Counted from the stretch's first letter, positions 47,401-56,394 are shown. The stretch is 64,000 nucleotides of DNA from Drouetiella sp036703255 (GCA_036703255.1 DATNPL010000208.1:1-64000); one strand, 5' to 3'. The notes: generated by a model not told the origin, from the letters alone. Program-made: numbers and translations.

Positions 47401-48569
47401 AAGTGAGTACCCTGCGATCGACCCTCTAAAAAGGTGTACTCATCGGGGTCAAACAACTGCCCATGCCGCGCTGGGAGATACTCCGAGGTTTCCCCACCCC
47501 CGTCATACACCAGCCGAAACAAGCTCAACAGCCATGCCCACGCCCCATAGCGCTGATCCATTGTGTCCGGGTAATTCCCCGCATCGGCGCGGAGGTGCTC
47601 AAACAAGCCCGACACTGAATAATTGTGCTGATACAGGTCATCAGGCGGCATCAGCCCTTCATCTTCGGCATAGAGCAAAAATACCAGCCGCATCAGTGTT
47701 GTAATCAGCCCCCCGTAGATATGTTGCGGTTCACGGGTTGCCAGTTCACTCAATAACCTGCCATTGACCGCTGCATCTGCCATCTGAAAGCCACGCAGTA
47801 GTTCCCACAACGCATCCACAACCTGGTTTGCCAGCGCTGTTGAAACTTCTACTTGGTGCTTGCGACTCTCTTCCAACAAATTCGTCAGCCGCCGCCCTGG
47901 GTTCGCCGTAAAGACGCGGTAGGCAGACAGCAGCATGTCCATCGCGCCCAAAATCAACCGTCCCGACACCTCACACATCGCCTGCACCGGAAACGTTAGA
48001 TGCCCCGATGATTCCCCTTTGGGCGCATACACCAACCGGATCTCCGTGCCATTGCACAAAAGCCCAACTGGAATGCCTGTCTCACGCAACAAGCGCTCAA
48101 ACTTTGCCTGTGGACTAGCAGCCCATTTCCCCATTTTCTCGTGAGCCGCATCCACCTGATCCAGGTCTGCCCCCGGAGCAATCACCTGCACCAGCATCAG
48201 CCAGCCACTGGTGTTTTGAGAGGCTTCGCCCTGAGCAGCCTGCACCGCATAGGTTGGCGCAAGGGTTTCGCCATAATCAGGCAGCACTACTTCCAGGTCT
48301 TGAAGGGCATCGCCACTGACCAAATCGCTCGGCTCCCAGCCCAGCACGTTTACTGTGAATGCCGGAAAATCAAAAATCCAGGCGCGGTCATCATCTACCA
48401 ACTGCAAATCGCGGCTGATGACCGACAGCAACGCTTGTTGCAGATCAACCACATTGCGATTCACGATCGCCTGTGCTTTCACCAATGCGGGTGGAGACAC
48501 CACCAAGCCCACAGGCTGAAGAAACCCTAACCACTCTTTGTGCCGCAAAATTTCGGGATCGATTGCCAT
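44445..48569 (-). CDS. drmMI: DISARM adenine-N6 DNA methyltransferase DrmMI
   Basis: 1374 aa, a large type IIG/Eco57I-like methylase. SAM-binding motif I is VADIAMGSGAFLVEACRQLADAVE near residue 575, and catalytic motif IV is IIGNPPFAG near 866, which makes N6-methyladenine. N-terminal and C-terminal regions provide target recognition; an acidic patch (YEDEEEDDDESS) and a basic tail end the protein. It marks host DNA so that DISARM spares it. It starts 11 bases after drmD. Class 1 DISARM is defined by this gene and drmD. Confidence 0.92.
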   Translation of the reverse strand: MAIDPEILRHKEWLGFLQPVGLVVSPPALVKAQAIVNRNVVDLQQALLSVISRDLQLVDDDRAWIFDFPAFTVNVLGWEPSDLVSGDALQDLEVVLPDYGETLAPTYAVQAAQGEASQNTSGWLMLVQVIAPGADLDQVDAAHEKMGKWAASPQAKFERLLRETGIPVGLLCNGTEIRLVYAPKGESSGHLTFPVQAMCEVSGRLILGAMDMLLSAYRVFTANPGRRLTNLLEESRKHQVEVSTALANQVVDALWELLRGFQMADAAVNGRLLSELATREPQHIYGGLITTLMRLVFLLYAEDEGLMPPDDLYQHNYSVSGLFEHLRADAGNYPDTMDQRYGAWAWLLSLFRLVYDGGGETSEYLPARHGQLFDPDEYTFLEGRSQGTHFTLGEPIEPPRIPDGVVYRLLDRLLMLNGERLSYRSLEVEQIGSVYESIMGYAVERAGGVAIAVRPQHVVVNLEALLAEKPGDRAKRLQEWSACKVTGKPLNELKAAKTAVDVVAALGRKVSPRTPNLLPAGSLYLQPGEERRRSGSHYTPRSLTSPIVQTALRPVLEALGDKPSAEQILSLKVADIAMGSGAFLVEACRQLADAVEAAWNRDGLPETLPDGEEPLLYARRLVAQRCLYGVDKNPFAVNLARLSLWLFTLSKRSPFTFLDHALKCGDSLVGIPRKQILAFDRQASYQLTLDNHQRQLEIDAQKQQILTTRQKIQNSDTQTDADEETKRLYLQESEDLLWRSRLASDLMVSAFFEGVNQKQRDAKLQEFLAKLKIFDAERLDVNPAREILTADAIIQADLEGKTRKQRQQKQQEYGGKLVGYEAGWVNASEVLQISERLRTGKHAVIPFNWEDEFLEVFERENPGFDCIIGNPPFAGKNTITNGHTENYLHWLKESYPESHGNSDLVAYFFRRAHELLRQDGSFGLIATNTIAQGDTRSTGLRWICEHGGTIYNARKRVKWIGQAAVVVSVIHVYKGIYKETKILDGKKVPLISAFLFPKGSSENPSTLLANTDKSFVGSYILGMGFTFDDTNEKATPIAEMHHLIGKNPRNQERIFPYIGGEEVNSSPTHAHHRYVINTGEMSETELRKYPDLIEILESKVKPEREKLNINTADGRRRKERWWLWGRYTPALFRAIAECDRVLARSLTSKHFCFAFLKKGFVYDQTLIIFALPNFSTFTTLSSRIHEVWANFFGASMRDDPRYNIIDCFQNFPFPENWETDSTLETIGKRYYEFRAELMVRNNEGLTQTYNRFHDPNEFHPDILQLRQLHEEMDRAVLSAYGWGDLQPQCEFLLDYEDEEEDDDESSAKRQRKKPYRYRWNETIHDEVLARLLALNQERYEQELLGGNGAAGKAKGTKAKKGGRSKTPTLPGLEA

Positions 48570-48580
48570 TGTTTTGACTC

Positions 48581-51500
48581 CTAACCCGAAATGGGGTGCA
48601 AATAGACGATGCCGACGGGTTCCACCCGTGTAGCTTTGACCTGATAAATCGCTTCAATGCGGGCAGGCTCACTGACAAGTTCAACTTCCAACGACTGTAA
48701 GCGCCGCTCCCAATGACGGCGGTCTGCCTCTAGCTGCTGTAACTCCGCCTCCGGAAACAGCGATAGCTGGCGATTGCCTGCGGTTTCTCCCTGCCGTTTG
48801 ACAATGCGATCGCGCTGATCTTGCAAAATTGCCTGCATTTTTGCCGCCTCTTTTTGCCCCCGTGCTGTCAGCTTCTTCTGGGCACGTTCGGCAAGAGTCT
48901 CGGCACGACGATTCAGGTGGGGAGTCAATTCCTCTACGTCCTGAGCTGCCGCCTGACTGAGACGTTGCTGCATCGAGTCAGGTACTTGACGCAAATGGGG
49001 AGTTGCCAGGGATGTCTCCAGAACTTGCAGCACATTGTCCTTTTCGCCTTCGCCCAACGGACGCAGCTTCGATCGCCCCCGCGCCTCTGGAGAGAGCCAC
49101 TCCGCTGCCACCGCAATCACTTCATCATGCAAACGAGACGCGCGATCGCCATACAGCGACAGCCGCCCCAACACAATCACGCTGGGAATGGGGCGATCGG
49201 TCAGGCACACACAAGCACGAGTCAACTCATCATGTAGAAAACCCTGCGCCAAAAACCGCGACAGCAAGCGCTGCACAATCCGGTGTTCCAGATGTAAATG
49301 CACCACCTCGCCATCCAACGACCCCGGATCGCGAAATACGACTGGGCGAATCGGAGACTCCCGTCGCCAGTCCCAGAGCTTTTGGCTGCGTTTGCGTGGC
49401 GCTCTCAAGGTATCTAGCGTTGTTGCCCAAGAAGGATCGGCACCAAACCGCTCATCTAGCCTGGGAAGATCCCATTTCGCGGTCGCAGGTTCATGTACTG
49501 CCTCCTTGGGGTCAAGCGCCTGGAGGGAATTTGCCCCCAAAATTTCTAGCGAAGCAGAAATTGCATCACGGAAGTGGCGATCGTCCAACCCTAACCATTT
49601 CTGCGATTCACTCAGCATCCCTTGCAGTAAGGCATTTTGCTGTTCTAGTTCTTGCCGTCGTAGCCGCACCTGCTCCAGTTCTTCAGTGATGATTTCGGTG
49701 TTAGGTGCTGTTGCATCGGCTTGCTCAGCGTTCGCGATCGCAGCTTCTAACTGCGCGGCTTCTTCATGTCGAATGCCGTTTGCTAGGAGCCGCGTGACAT
49801 TCCGCTCCAACACGGGCGATAGACTGCCCAACTCCCTTTGAATAATCTCGGTTTTTTTAACCAGCACATCCAGCACCCGATCTTCAGTCCGTTGGGGCAA
49901 CACAAAGTAGTGACACCGCACAATGGGCGATCGCTGAAGTTTGCGGTCAATCCGTCCGTTTCGCTGTTCTAGCCTGGATGGATTGAAAGGAAGATCGAAA
50001 TGAAACAAATCCGCACAGTGGTTTTGCAGGTTGATCCCTTCCCTTGCCGCATCGGTGGCAATGAGAATTCGCAGTGGATGTTTGGCAGGGTCACTGTTGA
50101 AAGCCAGCTTAATTTCTTCGCGCCGATCGTCCCCCATGCCGCCATGAAAAACACCAAGCCGATGATGCTCTTGCTCAGATCCCGCAATGATTGCCTGTAG
50201 TTGTTGCTGGAGATAGCGTTTGGTATCCGTGTATTCAGTGAAAATGATGACGCGGCGAGCGTTCCACCTTGCCCCCGCAGTCCCTAACTCAGGACATTGG
50301 TTGTCTCGCATCCATGCCGCTAACTTCTGGATGCGAGGATCAGGTAAATGACGGACTGCGTTCGCAATCTCAGCCATCTCCTTCAGTAGCTCTAATTCCC
50401 GTGCCGATGGCATTGAGGCATCTTGCTCAGTTGCCGCCTTCATTTGGGCGTTTTCTTCCGCTTCTACCTCCTCTTCCGCAAGTTCAGCGCGATCGTCATC
50501 GGCACCTGCCGCTTCCAGCAGTAGAGAAAATGGCTGGGTACTTTTGCCCTTGGAAACTGGAATAGATGAGGTTTGGCTGACTTGTTTGGCGATCGCCGTC
50601 TGATGTACCTTCAACGTGCGAGCAAAGGCTTCGATTGAGGAGAGTAGACGCTTTTGCAACGACAACAGCACCAATGCTGTCGCCCGTTGAGTCGATTTAG
50701 CAGCAGACTTCAGCCGTTCTTCTCGCAAATGGCGATACTCTTGCAACAGTCGCGACAGTTGCAGCTCTGGAGCTGTTTCCGGCAAGTCATCAATACTGAG
50801 GCGAACGACGATCCGCTCCGGAAAATCATCGCCAATCTCGCGGAGGTCGCTTTTCAGTCGTCGTACCATCACAGCATCCAGTGCTTTTCGGTTTCGCACA
50901 GGCACACCTCGGCAAAACCGCTGTGGATCAAGGATTTCTAGCAAAGCCGCAAAGCTATTGGAGTGACCGTTATGGGGCGTTGCCGAGAGAAACAGCTTGT
51001 GTTCAAAGCGAGGCGCTAAATCCCGCACCGTGCGAGTCAGTTGAGAGTCGATCGCATACTTAGATCCACTGGCAGGGGCTGCATTATGCGCCTCATCCAG
51101 AATCAGCATGGCTCCAGCTGCAAACTCTCCCAGCCAATCCCGTAGCGGAGCCTCATAGGTTTCATCGCGCAGCAAAGCATGGGAAATAATGAAACGAGTG
51201 TGGGTCGTCCAGGGATTAATGCCATAGCCGCGCTCTCGTCGCCGACTGGCAACAAACTCACGATCCATAATCAAAAAGGTCAGTCCGAACCGACTTTCCA
51301 TTTCTTCTTGCCACTGCCGCACCACCGAAGGCGGGCAAGAAATCACCACGCGTCGTACCTTCTGGCGCATCAGCATCTCACGCAGGATCAACCCCGCTTC
51401 GATCGTCTTGCCCAAACCCACATCATCAGCAATGAATAGCCCCACCCTGGGCATCAGCAACGCCTTCCGCAACGGCTCAAGCTGATAGGCTTTCACCTCA

Positions 51501-51823
51501 ATTCCAGCTCGATAGGGAGCCTGAAACAGCTTTGGATCGGTTGAAGTCACACAACTCCACCGCAGCGTATACAGGTAAGCCGAGAACAGTTTAGGGTTGT
51601 CAAAGCCCCGTGCGGCGACAGATTCCCAAGAAGCTGTGCCAATATGACGGGCATCCACTTCGCGTTCCCAAAGTACTTCCAGCGCCTCGCCCAGGGCATC
51701 ATCATCCAGGCAAGCGAGACGAACTCGTGTATCCTCCTGAGGCGAACGCTTTGCTAAAACATCCTCGACCAAGTATTGACGGGAGCGAACGCGCACAATG
51801 CTTCCAACTTCGACAACCGTCAT
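48581..51823 (-). CDS. drmD: DISARM SNF2-like helicase DrmD
   Basis: 1080 aa. SNF2/SF2 motifs: ADDVGLGKTIEAGLI near residue 132, MLILDEAHNAAP near 243, SATPHNGHSNSF, and TDAAREGINLQ with NPSRLEQRNGRIDR as motifs V-VI. A coiled coil follows the helicase. Near residue 1018 a QLSLFPE peptide matches the sliding-clamp binding consensus. It is the first gene of the class 1 DISARM operon. A 14-bp imperfect inverted repeat lies about 35-80 bases upstream of its start. Confidence 0.92.
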   Translation of the reverse strand: MTVVEVGSIVRVRSRQYLVEDVLAKRSPQEDTRVRLACLDDDALGEALEVLWEREVDARHIGTASWESVAARGFDNPKLFSAYLYTLRWSCVTSTDPKLFQAPYRAGIEVKAYQLEPLRKALLMPRVGLFIADDVGLGKTIEAGLILREMLMRQKVRRVVISCPPSVVRQWQEEMESRFGLTFLIMDREFVASRRRERGYGINPWTTHTRFIISHALLRDETYEAPLRDWLGEFAAGAMLILDEAHNAAPASGSKYAIDSQLTRTVRDLAPRFEHKLFLSATPHNGHSNSFAALLEILDPQRFCRGVPVRNRKALDAVMVRRLKSDLREIGDDFPERIVVRLSIDDLPETAPELQLSRLLQEYRHLREERLKSAAKSTQRATALVLLSLQKRLLSSIEAFARTLKVHQTAIAKQVSQTSSIPVSKGKSTQPFSLLLEAAGADDDRAELAEEEVEAEENAQMKAATEQDASMPSARELELLKEMAEIANAVRHLPDPRIQKLAAWMRDNQCPELGTAGARWNARRVIIFTEYTDTKRYLQQQLQAIIAGSEQEHHRLGVFHGGMGDDRREEIKLAFNSDPAKHPLRILIATDAAREGINLQNHCADLFHFDLPFNPSRLEQRNGRIDRKLQRSPIVRCHYFVLPQRTEDRVLDVLVKKTEIIQRELGSLSPVLERNVTRLLANGIRHEEAAQLEAAIANAEQADATAPNTEIITEELEQVRLRRQELEQQNALLQGMLSESQKWLGLDDRHFRDAISASLEILGANSLQALDPKEAVHEPATAKWDLPRLDERFGADPSWATTLDTLRAPRKRSQKLWDWRRESPIRPVVFRDPGSLDGEVVHLHLEHRIVQRLLSRFLAQGFLHDELTRACVCLTDRPIPSVIVLGRLSLYGDRASRLHDEVIAVAAEWLSPEARGRSKLRPLGEGEKDNVLQVLETSLATPHLRQVPDSMQQRLSQAAAQDVEELTPHLNRRAETLAERAQKKLTARGQKEAAKMQAILQDQRDRIVKRQGETAGNRQLSLFPEAELQQLEADRRHWERRLQSLEVELVSEPARIEAIYQVKATRVEPVGIVYLHPISG

Positions 51824-51857
51824 CAGCCTTCACCCCAAAAAGACGCAGCAAAACGTC

Positions 51858-51902
51858 CCGCATTCATAACGCGTCACTTATGGTGAGCCGTTATAAATGC
51901 GG
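51858..51902. promoter_or_regulatory. Inverted repeat in the drmD promoter region
   Basis: CCGCATTCATAACG (51858-51871) and CGTTATAAATGCGG (51889-51902) are reverse complements with one mismatch, 17 bases apart. It sits just upstream of the first DISARM gene, where an operator would be expected; no regulator gene is adjacent. Confidence 0.5.
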
Positions 51903-52424
51903 AAAATCCAAGAATTAACCGTAGAAATTTGCAGACTAACCTGACGGCTCAATCACCCCGCAAAAGAGGCGTCGCCAGGTCACTTGTTTATAGATTGCCC
52001 TGCTTCTAATAAGCTCTAACGTTTCTTGAGATGGTTCGTCAGGGTCAAAAGCAGACACTTGGTCGAAACTTTACTTGAGAGAGTAAATCTGATGCTAATG
52101 CTCACACTCTACTCTCAACATATTGCAATGCTTTGCCAACCTCAAAGACAGGGGCGAAGGGGCGATCGCTTAGACAGTCTTTCTTCAGATGTGCTGTGCT
52201 GAAAGTGGCCGCCCTATCTGGTCAGCAAGATAGCCATGCAAGATCGGAAGCCTTACCAGAAGATGCTGGACTCTCTCTACTCATCCCGATGGCACAGCAT
52301 TCTATCTTAAAGGTAAGATTAGCTGTCGAATCTAGCGCTTTTGCAAGCGTTTAATTAGGCGCGATCAGCAATATGCAGGCGATCGAGCACAACTAAAACT
52401 TGTCACCAACCTATGCTTCAACTA
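51903..52424. other. Gene-less stretch between DISARM and the 194-aa gene
   Basis: No gene with credible composition; a 73-codon plus-strand frame at 52133 has no support. It separates two divergent units. Confidence 0.45.
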
Positions 52425-52513
52425 AAGATATAAAAATTACCCAATCCATTGGTTCATTTAAAAGATCTCTGCATACAATGGGGAAATCGTGATGGATTCC
52501 TGGTGATTGAATA
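52425..52513 (+). promoter_or_regulatory. Duplicated promoter region, copy 1
   Basis: The bases upstream of this gene match those upstream of its inverted paralogue at 61307-61407: GGTTCATTT, then TACAATGGGGAAATCGTGAT, then CCTGGTGATT just before the ATG. TACAAT (52474-52479) is a likely -10 box with TTCATT 15-16 bases upstream. Confidence 0.6.
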
Positions 52514-53098
52514 ATGGCAACTGCAACACTTAAACGGACAAGAGCTGGAAATGTTTCTAAGACAGCATTAGATCAAATAGGGTCTCTGCTACAAGACTTG
52601 CCAGAAAAGTCTCAAGACCAGCTTTCCCTCCGGGATGCAGTGGCTCAACTTCAGGACAGGATTAAGGATGCTCTGACCAAAGGTTACAGCTATGAGGATG
52701 TAGCCATTCTCTTGGCTGAACAAGAGATTGCTATTAGCCCCTCTACATTGAAGAACTATGTGCTGACTAATGGCAGTCGCACAGCACAGAAACAGACACC
52801 TGCCAAAACCAAAGCAAAACGGACTGCTAAAGTACCCAGCACTGAGCCGATCGCAGAAGTGATAGAGCCTGAGCTAGAGACAGAACAGCCAGAGACGATC
52901 GTCTCTACTGAAACTTCAGCCGTGACTCAATCAACGAAAGGACGGCGTCAATCCCCACTTGTTACAGCACAGCCTGAAACAGAGACAGAGAAGCCCCAGC
53001 GGGGACGAGCTTCTAAAGCAACAGCATCTGCTCAGCCAACAGCTAGATCAACTCAGCGTTCTAGCGCGGCTAAAGGGCGAAAAGCCGCCAAAGCCTGA
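52514..53098 (+). CDS. 194-aa HTH protein, inverted-pair copy 1
   Basis: 194 aa. The first 110 residues are a conserved domain ending in a HTH-like unit: DQLSLRDAVAQLQDRIKDAL, GYSYEDVAILLAEQEIAISP, STLKNYVLTNGS. The remaining 80 residues are low-complexity Lys/Ala/Thr/Glu-rich (KTKAKRTAKVP; AAKGRKAAKA at the end), as in DNA-coating proteins. It resembles small plasmid mobilisation/accessory proteins, but no named family is certain. A paralogue lies inverted at 60722-61306 with the same promoter. Confidence 0.65.
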   Translation: MATATLKRTRAGNVSKTALDQIGSLLQDLPEKSQDQLSLRDAVAQLQDRIKDALTKGYSYEDVAILLAEQEIAISPSTLKNYVLTNGSRTAQKQTPAKTKAKRTAKVPSTEPIAEVIEPELETEQPETIVSTETSAVTQSTKGRRQSPLVTAQPETETEKPQRGRASKATASAQPTARSTQRSSAAKGRKAAKA

Positions 53099-53134
53099 CG
53101 CTGGTAGAGTAATCGGCTCAAAGTTCAAGCCATT

Positions 53135-53725
53135 TCAGAAGTCCTGCTTTCTGCCCGTAAATGGAGTGCCCCATAGCTCCCAATTCTCTTTGTTAAAGGG
53201 CGATCGCCACTTGGAGATAAGAGATGACTCGAGTTGTTGCCGGGGACGAGTGGCCACAGGAGCGTCTAACCAAAATGCCGTGCCCAGCTTCGTTGATAGC
53301 CCCGCTTGATAATGCGCTTGAGCATAGTTGTCTAGGTAGCGCTTACAATCATGCTCTCCTTTCCAACGTTGCTCGGATTTTGCGGTTTCCCCCACATACA
53401 GCAACAGTGGCAACTCGTAGTCAATCACAAAGTAAAGAGCGGCAATCCCAGCATCAGTAGACTTCCATCGCCAAAACTCAACGTTTTGCTGGCGTAAGGC
53501 AAACGGGTCAAGGCTATCAGAGTTTTGTTGAGTCGACGCAGAGGGTAACTCAAACAGAGACTTCTGCTGTATGGGCGTCCCTATCTTGACCTGTTGCTGA
53601 AATGCATAGACCTGCTGCTTCCATTGCTCGATCGACGCTGCACTCATCTTCAGCGACTGAAGACGATGGAGCGGGAAGCGATCGGGTGAATGTCCTCCAG
53701 AGAATAAAGACAGTTGCTCAGTCAT
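53135..53725 (-). CDS. GIY-YIG-like nuclease
   Basis: 196 aa from ATG 53725; a TTG at 53758 would add eleven residues and overlap recD2. The C-terminal half has IAALYFVIDYELPLLLYVGET followed by RWKGEHDCKRYLDNY and ATRPRQQLESSLISKWR, consistent with a divergent GIY-YIG fold with a late catalytic Glu. N-terminal MTEQLSLFSGG contains QLSLF, the sliding-clamp binding consensus. It follows recD2 in the same orientation, so both may act in replication-coupled DNA processing. Fold call moderate. Confidence 0.68.
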   Translation of the reverse strand: MTEQLSLFSGGHSPDRFPLHRLQSLKMSAASIEQWKQQVYAFQQQVKIGTPIQQKSLFELPSASTQQNSDSLDPFALRQQNVEFWRWKSTDAGIAALYFVIDYELPLLLYVGETAKSEQRWKGEHDCKRYLDNYAQAHYQAGLSTKLGTAFWLDAPVATRPRQQLESSLISKWRSPFNKENWELWGTPFTGRKQDF

Positions 53726-53754
53726 AAAATCGGTGGGGTGAGGGATTCCGGCGC

Positions 53755-55992
53755 TCAAGGTATTGAAGCAGCCGTTCTCAAGCGATAGGCTAGCAAAGTA
53801 TAGCGTTTCTGATCCTTTACCTGGTTCACCGCCAGGTCGATCGCTTTCTGTGACCCCACCAGCACCACCAACTGACGGGCACGCGTTACTCCGGTATAGA
53901 TCAAATTGCGGGACAGCATCATGTAATGCTGCATGAAGATTGGCAAAATTACTACCGGATACTCACTCCCCTGCGACTTGTGAATCGTGGTGGCAAACGC
54001 CAGGGTGATTTCATTCAAGTCGGCATAATCATAGGTGACTAAGCGATCGCCAAATTCCGCCTCCACTTCCTGTTCTTCCACATCGATGCCCGTAATCACC
54101 CCCAAGTCTCCATTAAACACTTCCCGGTTGTAATCATTCTTCTGTTGCAGGATGCGATCGCCGACGCGTAACGTCATCCCCCCTCGGGCAATCTCTGCCT
54201 TGCTGGGATCAGGGGGATTGATCAACTGCTGCAACACCTGGTTGAGATGGCGCGTTCCCACCTCGCCGCGCGTCATGGGGCAAAGGATCTGCACCTGCTT
54301 TGCCGCATCAAAGCCTAGCTTAGGAATCAGATGCGTCACGATATCTCGAATGGCAGCGACGCCTTGTTCCGGTTCTGCTGCGTTGAACCAAAGAAAGTCA
54401 GTTTTTGGACGATTCGAGACAGGCTCCAGTTGGGGGAAACTGCCTTGATTAATCCGGTGGGCATTGGTGATAATCGCTGACTCTTGTGCCTGCCGAAATA
54501 CCTGAGTCAGCCTAATCACCGGGATTAGCCCACAGGCAATCAAGTCGTGCAGCACGGCTCCCGGTCCGACGCTGGGCAACTGGTCTGTGTCTCCAACCAG
54601 CAGCAGATGAGCATCTGGGGAAATTGCCTTAAACAACGAGTTGGCCAGAAATAGATCGAGCATTGAAGACTCATCCACCACCAGAGCATCGGCAGGAATG
54701 GGATTGTCCTGATCTCGCTTAAACTTCATGTGTTTGGGGTCAAACTCTAGCAGGCGGTGAATGGTCTTTGCCTCTTGTCCGGTCATCTCACTCAGCCGCT
54801 GAGCCGCTCGTCCCGTTGGAGAAGCCAGAGCGATCGACTTGCCCATCGCTTTCCAGAGCGAGACGATCGTGCGGCAGGTAAACGATTTACCAGTGCCGGG
54901 TCCACCCGTGAGGATTAACACCCGATGAGTGGCAGCCATCACGACCGCCTGTCGCTGTTGGGGTGAGAGTTGCAGATGAGTTCTCTGCGTAAAGCGATCG
55001 ATCCACTGCTCGACTCGCGGCACATCCACTTTGATAGGTTTACTCAACAAATGCTTGACCCGATTGGCTAACCCTTGCTCTGAGTTGAAGAACGAGGGGA
55101 CATAGCAGAGGAACTGTCCTTGGAAATCACCATTGCCGCCTTGCATGATTAATTCCGCGTCAACGGACATATCAATGGTTAATGAGCGCAGATCATCCGG
55201 TTCAATTCGATGGTCGGGTAAAGCCAACCGCTCAACTGTTCGCGTCACCAGTTCAGGCTGGGGCAAGAAGCAATGTCCGTCCTCAGAGGCTTCGCCTAGA
55301 ACATGCAGCAGACCCGCACGATAGCGGAACTCAGAGGTCGGATGAATGCCCAAGTGACGGGCGATCTCATCGGCCGTGACAAACCCAATGCCATAGACAT
55401 CCGTTGCCAGCCGATAGGGGTTGGCGGTCACCGTCTGAATCGATTCATCCCCGTATTGCTTGTAGATCTTGACGGCATAAGTCGTCGAAACGCCATGCCC
55501 TTGCAGGAACAACATCACTTCTTTAATCGCCTTCTGGGTTTGCCACGCAATTTGGATGAGTTTGACCCGCTTTTTGGCAATACCAGGAACTTCGATCAAC
55601 CGCTCGATGTGATGCTCGATGATGTTAAGAGTTTCCAGCCCAAAGTGCGCTACAACACGCTTGGCAGTGACCGGACCCACCCCTTTGATTAACCCACTGC
55701 CCAGATATTTCTCAATGCCAGTCAGCGTGGCGGGCTTGGTTTCCCGATACTGTGTCACCTGAAACTGTTGACCATACTGGGGATGCTCTCGCCAGATTCC
55801 CTGCATCTGTAGAGTCTGACCCGCCTGAATTGTGGCAAAGCTGCCAACGATCGTCACAAGTTCACGGGTGCGAGGGGCTTTGAGCCGCGCTATGGTGTAG
55901 CCTGACTCCTCGGAGTGGTAGGTGATGCGCTCTACCACGCCTTGTAGTGGCTCAATGGGGGGCTGTGTGTTTGTCGCCGATTGCTGTTGCAT
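53755..55992 (-). CDS. recD2: RecD2-like helicase (RecD/TraA family)
   Basis: 745 aa. An N-terminal OB-like region (GVVERITYHSEESGYTIARLKA) and helix-hairpin-helix repeats (GLIKGVGPVTAKRVVAHFG, IEVPGIAKKRVKLI) are followed by SF1B helicase motifs: GGPGTGKSFTCR near residue 362, LVVDESSMLD, LLLVGDTDQLPSVGPG, and a C-terminal UvrD-like LAFATTIHKSQGSEYPVVI. It unwinds DNA 5' to 3' and is often found on large plasmids and in recombination. It overlaps the GIY-YIG-like gene by a few bases if the longer start of that gene is used. Confidence 0.92.
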   Translation of the reverse strand: MQQQSATNTQPPIEPLQGVVERITYHSEESGYTIARLKAPRTRELVTIVGSFATIQAGQTLQMQGIWREHPQYGQQFQVTQYRETKPATLTGIEKYLGSGLIKGVGPVTAKRVVAHFGLETLNIIEHHIERLIEVPGIAKKRVKLIQIAWQTQKAIKEVMLFLQGHGVSTTYAVKIYKQYGDESIQTVTANPYRLATDVYGIGFVTADEIARHLGIHPTSEFRYRAGLLHVLGEASEDGHCFLPQPELVTRTVERLALPDHRIEPDDLRSLTIDMSVDAELIMQGGNGDFQGQFLCYVPSFFNSEQGLANRVKHLLSKPIKVDVPRVEQWIDRFTQRTHLQLSPQQRQAVVMAATHRVLILTGGPGTGKSFTCRTIVSLWKAMGKSIALASPTGRAAQRLSEMTGQEAKTIHRLLEFDPKHMKFKRDQDNPIPADALVVDESSMLDLFLANSLFKAISPDAHLLLVGDTDQLPSVGPGAVLHDLIACGLIPVIRLTQVFRQAQESAIITNAHRINQGSFPQLEPVSNRPKTDFLWFNAAEPEQGVAAIRDIVTHLIPKLGFDAAKQVQILCPMTRGEVGTRHLNQVLQQLINPPDPSKAEIARGGMTLRVGDRILQQKNDYNREVFNGDLGVITGIDVEEQEVEAEFGDRLVTYDYADLNEITLAFATTIHKSQGSEYPVVILPIFMQHYMMLSRNLIYTGVTRARQLVVLVGSQKAIDLAVNQVKDQKRYTLLAYRLRTAASIP

Positions 55993-56394
55993 AGTACAAA
56001 TTTACAACACAGACTCCTAATAGAACCCATTTTCCATCCCTGCGATCGTCGCTTAGACCAAGCTTAAGCCCTTGGGTCGATCGGTCTTCCACTCATTATG
56101 TTTGGTCTCCAAGTGTCCTGAACGGGTTCAGCAAGCTGAGCAAGACTAGACAGCGAGTTGATTTGCTCAGGTGCCTCAGGAAACCGAGTTTGTCCCCTGC
56201 CAGAAGAGCCGCATCATCTGGCGATCGTCCATCGCCTGTGGGACAACGCCGATCGCAGTACGCCAGAAGTGATTCGGCTGTGGTGTGACCCTGCTAACTG
56301 AAACAAGGCTGCTGTCACCGTGACAGGGTTTGCTGGACTCCAGAGGAGCCAGCTTTTTTAATGAGGAGACACAGGCATATTTCTACCAACTGGC
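55993..56394. other. Intergenic region with structured leader
   Basis: About 400 bases between divergent genes. It must hold promoters for recD2 and for the gene at 56395. The only clear structure is the tandem stem-loop at 56312-56359. Confidence 0.5.
56312..56359 (+). terminator. Tandem stem-loop with T-tract before the RAMP-like gene
   Basis: CTGTCA/TGACAG (56312-56317, 56321-56326) is followed by GCTGG(A)CTCC / GGAGCCAGC (56332-56353) and TTTTTT. Layout and several bases match 21361-21409: TGTCA..TGACA stem, second stem, T-run, TAATG. It may be a leader attenuator for the next gene. Confidence 0.5.

Noticed and set aside
49003..49841. Long plus-strand frames opposite drmD
   Set aside because: They are antisense shadows of a well-supported helicase gene; composition is Ser/Arg-rich and family-free.
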